Source: G963674665 sp964609625 (lineage in GTDB: Bacteria; Desulfobacterota; Desulfovibrionia; Desulfovibrionales; Desulfovibrionaceae). Taken from it: a stretch of DNA of 51,710 nucleotides. This document shows positions 48,732 through 51,710 of this stretch, piece by piece. The translations under genes and the position numbers were made by a program. The stretch covers positions 1 through 51,710 of the forward strand of contig CAZSRS010000031.1 of assembly GCA_964609625.1 (NCBI GenBank). The letters run 5' to 3'. Position 1 is the first letter of the stretch, and each line of letters opens with the position of its first letter. The notes beneath the pieces are model-generated. The model was not told where the DNA came from and ran no database searches. It saw nothing but the letters and a program-made list of their open reading frames with translations.

Positions 48732-48802
48732 TCGGCGAGAGCGTGGTCTCGCCTGCGCTCACGCGGGCGGGCGCCCCATCCTGGGGCGCGTTTTCATCCC
48801 CC
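48732..48802 (+). repeat. 71-bp structured element, copy 2
   Basis: Direct repeat of 48568-48638 with two differences, A48575 to G48739 and T48584 to C48748. These two positions face each other in the stem of hairpin A, so the pairing is kept (A-T to G-C). Confidence 0.85.
48771..48794 (+). terminator. intrinsic terminator (copy 2)
   Basis: GCGCCCCA, loop TCC, TGGGGCGC then GTTTT, identical to the first. It is placed 36 bp before the stop of the convergent decarboxylase gene. Confidence 0.75.
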
Positions 48803-48830
48803 CGGTAACTGACAATTTCATAGCAACTTC

Positions 48831-51257
48831 CTATTCCTCCAGGCACATCACCCGGCAGATTCCGTCTTCCACCTCCACGCCGTGGGTGTCGTGGGTGAAG
48901 CCGGGGAATTGCTTGTCGAACGCCTCCAGGGCCTTGAGGTAGGCCAGGATGGGGGCGTTGGCCGGGCCGGCGTCCTCCCCGGGCATGAGCAGCGGGATAC
49001 CCGGCGGGTAGGGCACAACGCCCGTGGCCACGATCCGCCCGGCCATTTCGTCCAGGGTCAGGGCGCGCACGTCGCCGCGCACCAGGCGCTCGTAGGCGCG
49101 CACCGGGCTCATGGCCGCGCGGGGCAGGATGGAGAAGGCCTTGGCCATGGCCTCGGTGGTCTTCAGGTCGTGCATGGCCTTGAAGATGGCCTCGCCCAGG
49201 TCGCGCAGCCCCAGGCCCTGGTAGCGGTCGCCGTGTTCGGCGATCAGACCCGGCAGCACGCGGGGCAGGGGCGTGTTGGCGTCGTAATGGCGCTTGAACT
49301 CGTACAGGGCGTTGACCAGCGTGCCCCATTTGCCCTTGGTCACGCCCATGGAGAAGAGGAAGAGGATGGTGAAGTCCGTGGTCTTTTCCACCACGATGCC
49401 CTGGGCGTCCAGAAAGGCGGAGACCACGCAGGCCGGGATGCCGGCCTCGCCCACGCCGCCGCCGGCGGTGGCGCCCGGCGTGAGCACCGAGACTTTGATG
49501 GGGTCCAGCAGGCAGTAGCCGTCCTCGAGGGCGCCGAAGCCGTGCCAGTCCGCCCCCGGCTTGAGAACCCAGGGCGCGGGGTCGTTGGTCAGCAAGTCCA
49601 GGGGCGCGTCATGGAAGGGCACGGGCTTGCCGCCAGGCAGGGTCACGGTCTCCGGCTGCCAGGTGGAGAAGAACCAGTCCTTTTTCTCGGTGTACCCTGC
49701 GTGCAGGCGGGACATCATCTGGCGGAACTGCACGGCCTCGTGGATGGGCTCCGAGGTCAGGGTCAGGCCGCCCGCCCCTTCCATCATGCCGGCGGATACG
49801 TCGATGGAGGCGATCAAGGGATAGAGGGGCGATGTGGAGGCGTGCATCATGAAGGCCTCGTTGAAGCGATGGTGCTCGATCTTTTTACGGCCGTCGCGCA
49901 CGTGGATCATGGAGGCCTGGGACAGGGCGGCCAGGAGCTTGTGCGTGGACTGGGTGGCGAAGACCGTGGGCTTGTCCGGGCCGTGCTCCGAGGGGTCGCC
50001 GTGCATGGCGTGGCGCTCGCGGTACATGGGGTGGAAGCGGGCGTAGCCGTACCAGGCCTCGTCGAAGTGCAGGCGGTCCACGCTGGCGCCGAGCAGCTCC
50101 TCCACGCGGGTCACGTTGTAGCACAGGCCGTCGTAGGTGGAGTTGGTGATCACGGCGTGCACGGGCGCGGGGTCGATCCCCGGCGTGACCATGGGGTTCT
50201 CGGCGATGGCCTGGGCCACGGCCTCGGGGGTCAGGCGCTCGGGCGGGATGGGGCCGATGATGCCCAGGCCGTTGCGCGAGGGCACGAGGTAGGTGGGTAT
50301 GGCGCCGGACATGGTCATGGCGTGCTCCACGGACTTGTGGCAGTTGCGGTCGCAGAGGCAGACCTGGTCGCGGGTCACGCTGGCCATGAGGATGACGCGG
50401 TTGGAGGTGGAGGAGCCGTTGGTGACGTAGTAGGTGCGGTGGGAGCCGAAGACCGAGGCCGCGTGCTTCTCGCCGTCGCCGATGGGGCCGGAGTGATCCA
50501 GCAGGGAGCCGAGCTCCTCCACGGAGATGGACAGGTCCGAGCGCAGCAGGCTCTCGCCGAAGAAGTCGTAGAAGGCCCGGCCGGCGGGGGATTTCAGGAA
50601 CGCGGTGCCGCCGGTATGCCCCGGTGTGTGCCAGGAGTATTCGTAGACCTTGGAGAAGTCCACCAAAGCCCTGAACATGGGCGGCAGCACGCCGGAGCGG
50701 TAGCGCGTGATGGCCGCGAGCACCCGCCCCCCGATGAAGGTGGTGGTGTCCTCCAGCATCCAGATGAAGCCGTCGGTGTTGGCTAGGAGTTCGGCGGGGA
50801 TGTCCGCGGGCGAGGAGTGGTCCGAGAGCAGGAAGATGGGCAGGTCCGTGGTGCGACCGCGCACGGCCTGGATGACCCGTTGGGCGCCTTCGTGCCCCCC
50901 GCCCAGGTCCCAGTCCACGAGCACGCAGTCGATGGCGGAATCGAAGCCGATGCGTCCCAGGGCGTCGTCGGCGCTCAGGGCGGTGGAGACCAGGACCTCG
51001 CGGCGGTGCAGCTCGGCGGCGAGGTCGCGCACGGCCTGGCCGTAGACGGTCTTGTCCCCGAGTTCGTCGTCCACCAGCAGGGCGCGCCTGGCCAGCTGGC
51101 CGGCAATGGTGCGCCCGGCCAGAGGATCCTGGGGGCAGGGCAGGGGCAGGGAGCATCCGCCCTTGGAGGCGGGCTGGTCGATCCTGCCCAGGGCCGGCTC
51201 CGCGGCCAAGACCAGCGCGCCCGCGCCGGTGACCTTGAAGAATTTGCGACGATCCAT
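48831..51257 (-). CDS. adiA: AdiA-type arginine (Orn/Lys/Arg) decarboxylase with twin-arginine signal
   Basis: The 808-aa PLP enzyme aligns along its length with the inducible arginine decarboxylase AdiA (arginine to agmatine + CO2). After a receiver-like wing domain (~55-180) come GSSTSN (281-286), His307 in NCHKS, Asp399 in HFDEAW and the Schiff-base Lys440 in STHK; the C-terminus IYHVMC-like (ICRVMCLEE) is conserved. Unusually it begins DRRKFFKVTGAGALVL with a twin-arginine motif (RRxFxK), a hydrophobic stretch to ~24, and about 50 extra residues before the wing. AAGGAGAA before ATG 51257 fixes this start. It is probably exported by Tat to the periplasm. Lysine as substrate cannot be excluded. 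Confidence 0.88.
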   Translation of the reverse strand: MDRRKFFKVTGAGALVLAAEPALGRIDQPASKGGCSLPLPCPQDPLAGRTIAGQLARRALLVDDELGDKTVYGQAVRDLAAELHRREVLVSTALSADDALGRIGFDSAIDCVLVDWDLGGGHEGAQRVIQAVRGRTTDLPIFLLSDHSSPADIPAELLANTDGFIWMLEDTTTFIGGRVLAAITRYRSGVLPPMFRALVDFSKVYEYSWHTPGHTGGTAFLKSPAGRAFYDFFGESLLRSDLSISVEELGSLLDHSGPIGDGEKHAASVFGSHRTYYVTNGSSTSNRVILMASVTRDQVCLCDRNCHKSVEHAMTMSGAIPTYLVPSRNGLGIIGPIPPERLTPEAVAQAIAENPMVTPGIDPAPVHAVITNSTYDGLCYNVTRVEELLGASVDRLHFDEAWYGYARFHPMYRERHAMHGDPSEHGPDKPTVFATQSTHKLLAALSQASMIHVRDGRKKIEHHRFNEAFMMHASTSPLYPLIASIDVSAGMMEGAGGLTLTSEPIHEAVQFRQMMSRLHAGYTEKKDWFFSTWQPETVTLPGGKPVPFHDAPLDLLTNDPAPWVLKPGADWHGFGALEDGYCLLDPIKVSVLTPGATAGGGVGEAGIPACVVSAFLDAQGIVVEKTTDFTILFLFSMGVTKGKWGTLVNALYEFKRHYDANTPLPRVLPGLIAEHGDRYQGLGLRDLGEAIFKAMHDLKTTEAMAKAFSILPRAAMSPVRAYERLVRGDVRALTLDEMAGRIVATGVVPYPPGIPLLMPGEDAGPANAPILAYLKALEAFDKQFPGFTHDTHGVEVEDGICRVMCLEE

Positions 51258-51710
51258 GCGCTTCTCCTTTGGGGTATGGTCGATACCTATTTAGGATGCG
51301 GGATGCGGCACTCCATTGGGGGCGCGTGGCGCAGACCCCCGGACCAGGGTATGGACTGTCCGGACAGGTATGGCCCATGCCCCATCACGGCGGCAGAATA
51401 CTGAAGAGGAAGTGGGAGGGCAAGGAGGGAGGTGGGGGGGGATTTTGCCGTGTCAGTTGGTAGTGGGGAGTGCGTCTGATTCTGCTGGAGTGAGATATGA
51501 CATCGTGTTAGGGAACAGATGTGTGCTGGCCGCGAAGAAATGGGGTGGTCTTATTTCCATGATTGAGGTTTTGATAATATTGAAGTGAAAAAATCTGATT
51601 AAAAAAATAATGGCTATTGCCTTTACTCCGTATTTCAGTCATAATATAGGAAAAGATCTCGACTTTCGGACTTGCTCCAACAGGTAACACAACGGTTAGT
51701 ATCCTGAAAT
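51258..51710. other. decarboxylase upstream region, AT-rich toward the end
   Basis: No gene is supported in these 453 bases. The part from about 51560 to 51660 is strongly AT-rich (runs such as AAAAAAATAATGG and TCATAATATAGG), unlike the rest of the window. Its place upstream of the decarboxylase suggests promoter or silencer DNA. I could not settle on a promoter. Confidence 0.45.
51264..51270 (-). promoter_or_regulatory. ribosome-binding site deciding the decarboxylase start
   Basis: On the minus strand AAAGGAG is 6 bases before ATG 51257. It is a near-perfect Shine-Dalgarno site and shows that the twin-arginine N-terminus is truly translated. Confidence 0.85.

Noticed and set aside
48568..48802. 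CRISPR-like array
   Set aside because: There are only two copies, 71 bp long, with a 93-bp spacer and terminator structure; no cas genes.
48651..48808. 52-codon frame starting ATGAGAAGACC and running through copy 2 of the 71-bp element
   Set aside because: The frame is short, ends in the terminator hairpin, and has no recognisable product. AAGGAC near the ATG keeps it from being excluded outright.
48882..50786. 634-codon open frame on the plus strand opposite the decarboxylase
   Set aside because: It is a mirror of a strongly coding, GC-rich gene; its translation is Gly/Val/His-rich low complexity with no motif, while the minus strand has all decarboxylase residues.
51508..51690. 60-aa minus-strand frame at the window end
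   Set aside because: AT-rich DNA gives random frames; no ribosome-binding site and no motif.

Overview
The window is GC-rich (roughly 60-65% by eye) and looks like chromosomal DNA of a sulfate-reducing bacterium of the Desulfovibrionaceae or a close relative. The basis is the S10-spc-alpha order running straight on from tuf, the style of the r-proteins, an Aquifex-type aconitase, and an ApgM-type homoserine-kinase candidate beside hom. The family call is inference; no 16S gene is present.

Layout. (1) 1-14.4 kb: the last 18 codons of tuf, then an unbroken ribosomal super-operon: rpsJ-rplC-rplD-rplW-rplB-rpsS-rplV-rpsC-rplP-rpmC-rpsQ-rplN-rplX-rplE-rpsN-rpsH-rplF-rplR-rpsE-rpmD-rplO-secY-map-rpmJ-rpsM-rpsK-rpsD-rpoA-rplQ. 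It ends at a clear intrinsic terminator. S14, S4 and L36 are all of the zinc-binding (C+) type, L24 also has two CxxC pairs, and L17 carries a long low-complexity tail. (2) 14.4-19.7 kb: a LysR regulator with a palindrome just before its start, a convergent GNAT acetyltransferase, a DUF6653-like membrane protein, a small exported protein, and a three-gene NitT/TauT-type ABC importer of unknown substrate. (3) 19.7-24.5 kb: a sigma70-like promoter and a tightly packed five-gene set: GAF/HD-GYP phosphodiesterase, receiver protein, PIG-L deacetylase, GT4 glycosyltransferase and metallo-beta-lactamase-fold hydrolase. (4) 24.6-35.9 kb: an exported protein with five PEGA repeats plus TPRs, a small membrane protein, a divergent alpha-2-macroglobulin/pbpC pair, and a PilZ-like protein. 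(5) 36.2-42.8 kb, minus strand: a degenerate EPSP-synthase-like protein with a chorismate-mutase-like N-terminus, a 95-aa coiled coil, aconitase and a PpiD/SurA-type foldase, closed by a terminator; a membrane protein of unknown function lies upstream. (6) 43.2-47.2 kb: a strong promoter, a class I/II aminotransferase, homoserine dehydrogenase and the ApgM-family enzyme. (7) 47.2-51.7 kb: a 100-N scaffold gap flanked by an identical 55-bp direct repeat (probably an assembly overlap), rsgA, two tandem copies of a 71-bp structured terminator element, and an AdiA-type arginine decarboxylase carrying a twin-arginine export signal.

The most unusual items are the Tat-signal decarboxylase, the catalytically eroded chorismate-mutase/EPSP-synthase-like protein in the aconitase operon, the duplicated element after rsgA, and the HD-GYP/receiver pair leading a deacetylase/glycosyltransferase operon. 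I saw no CRISPR array, tRNA, rRNA, insertion sequence or prophage.
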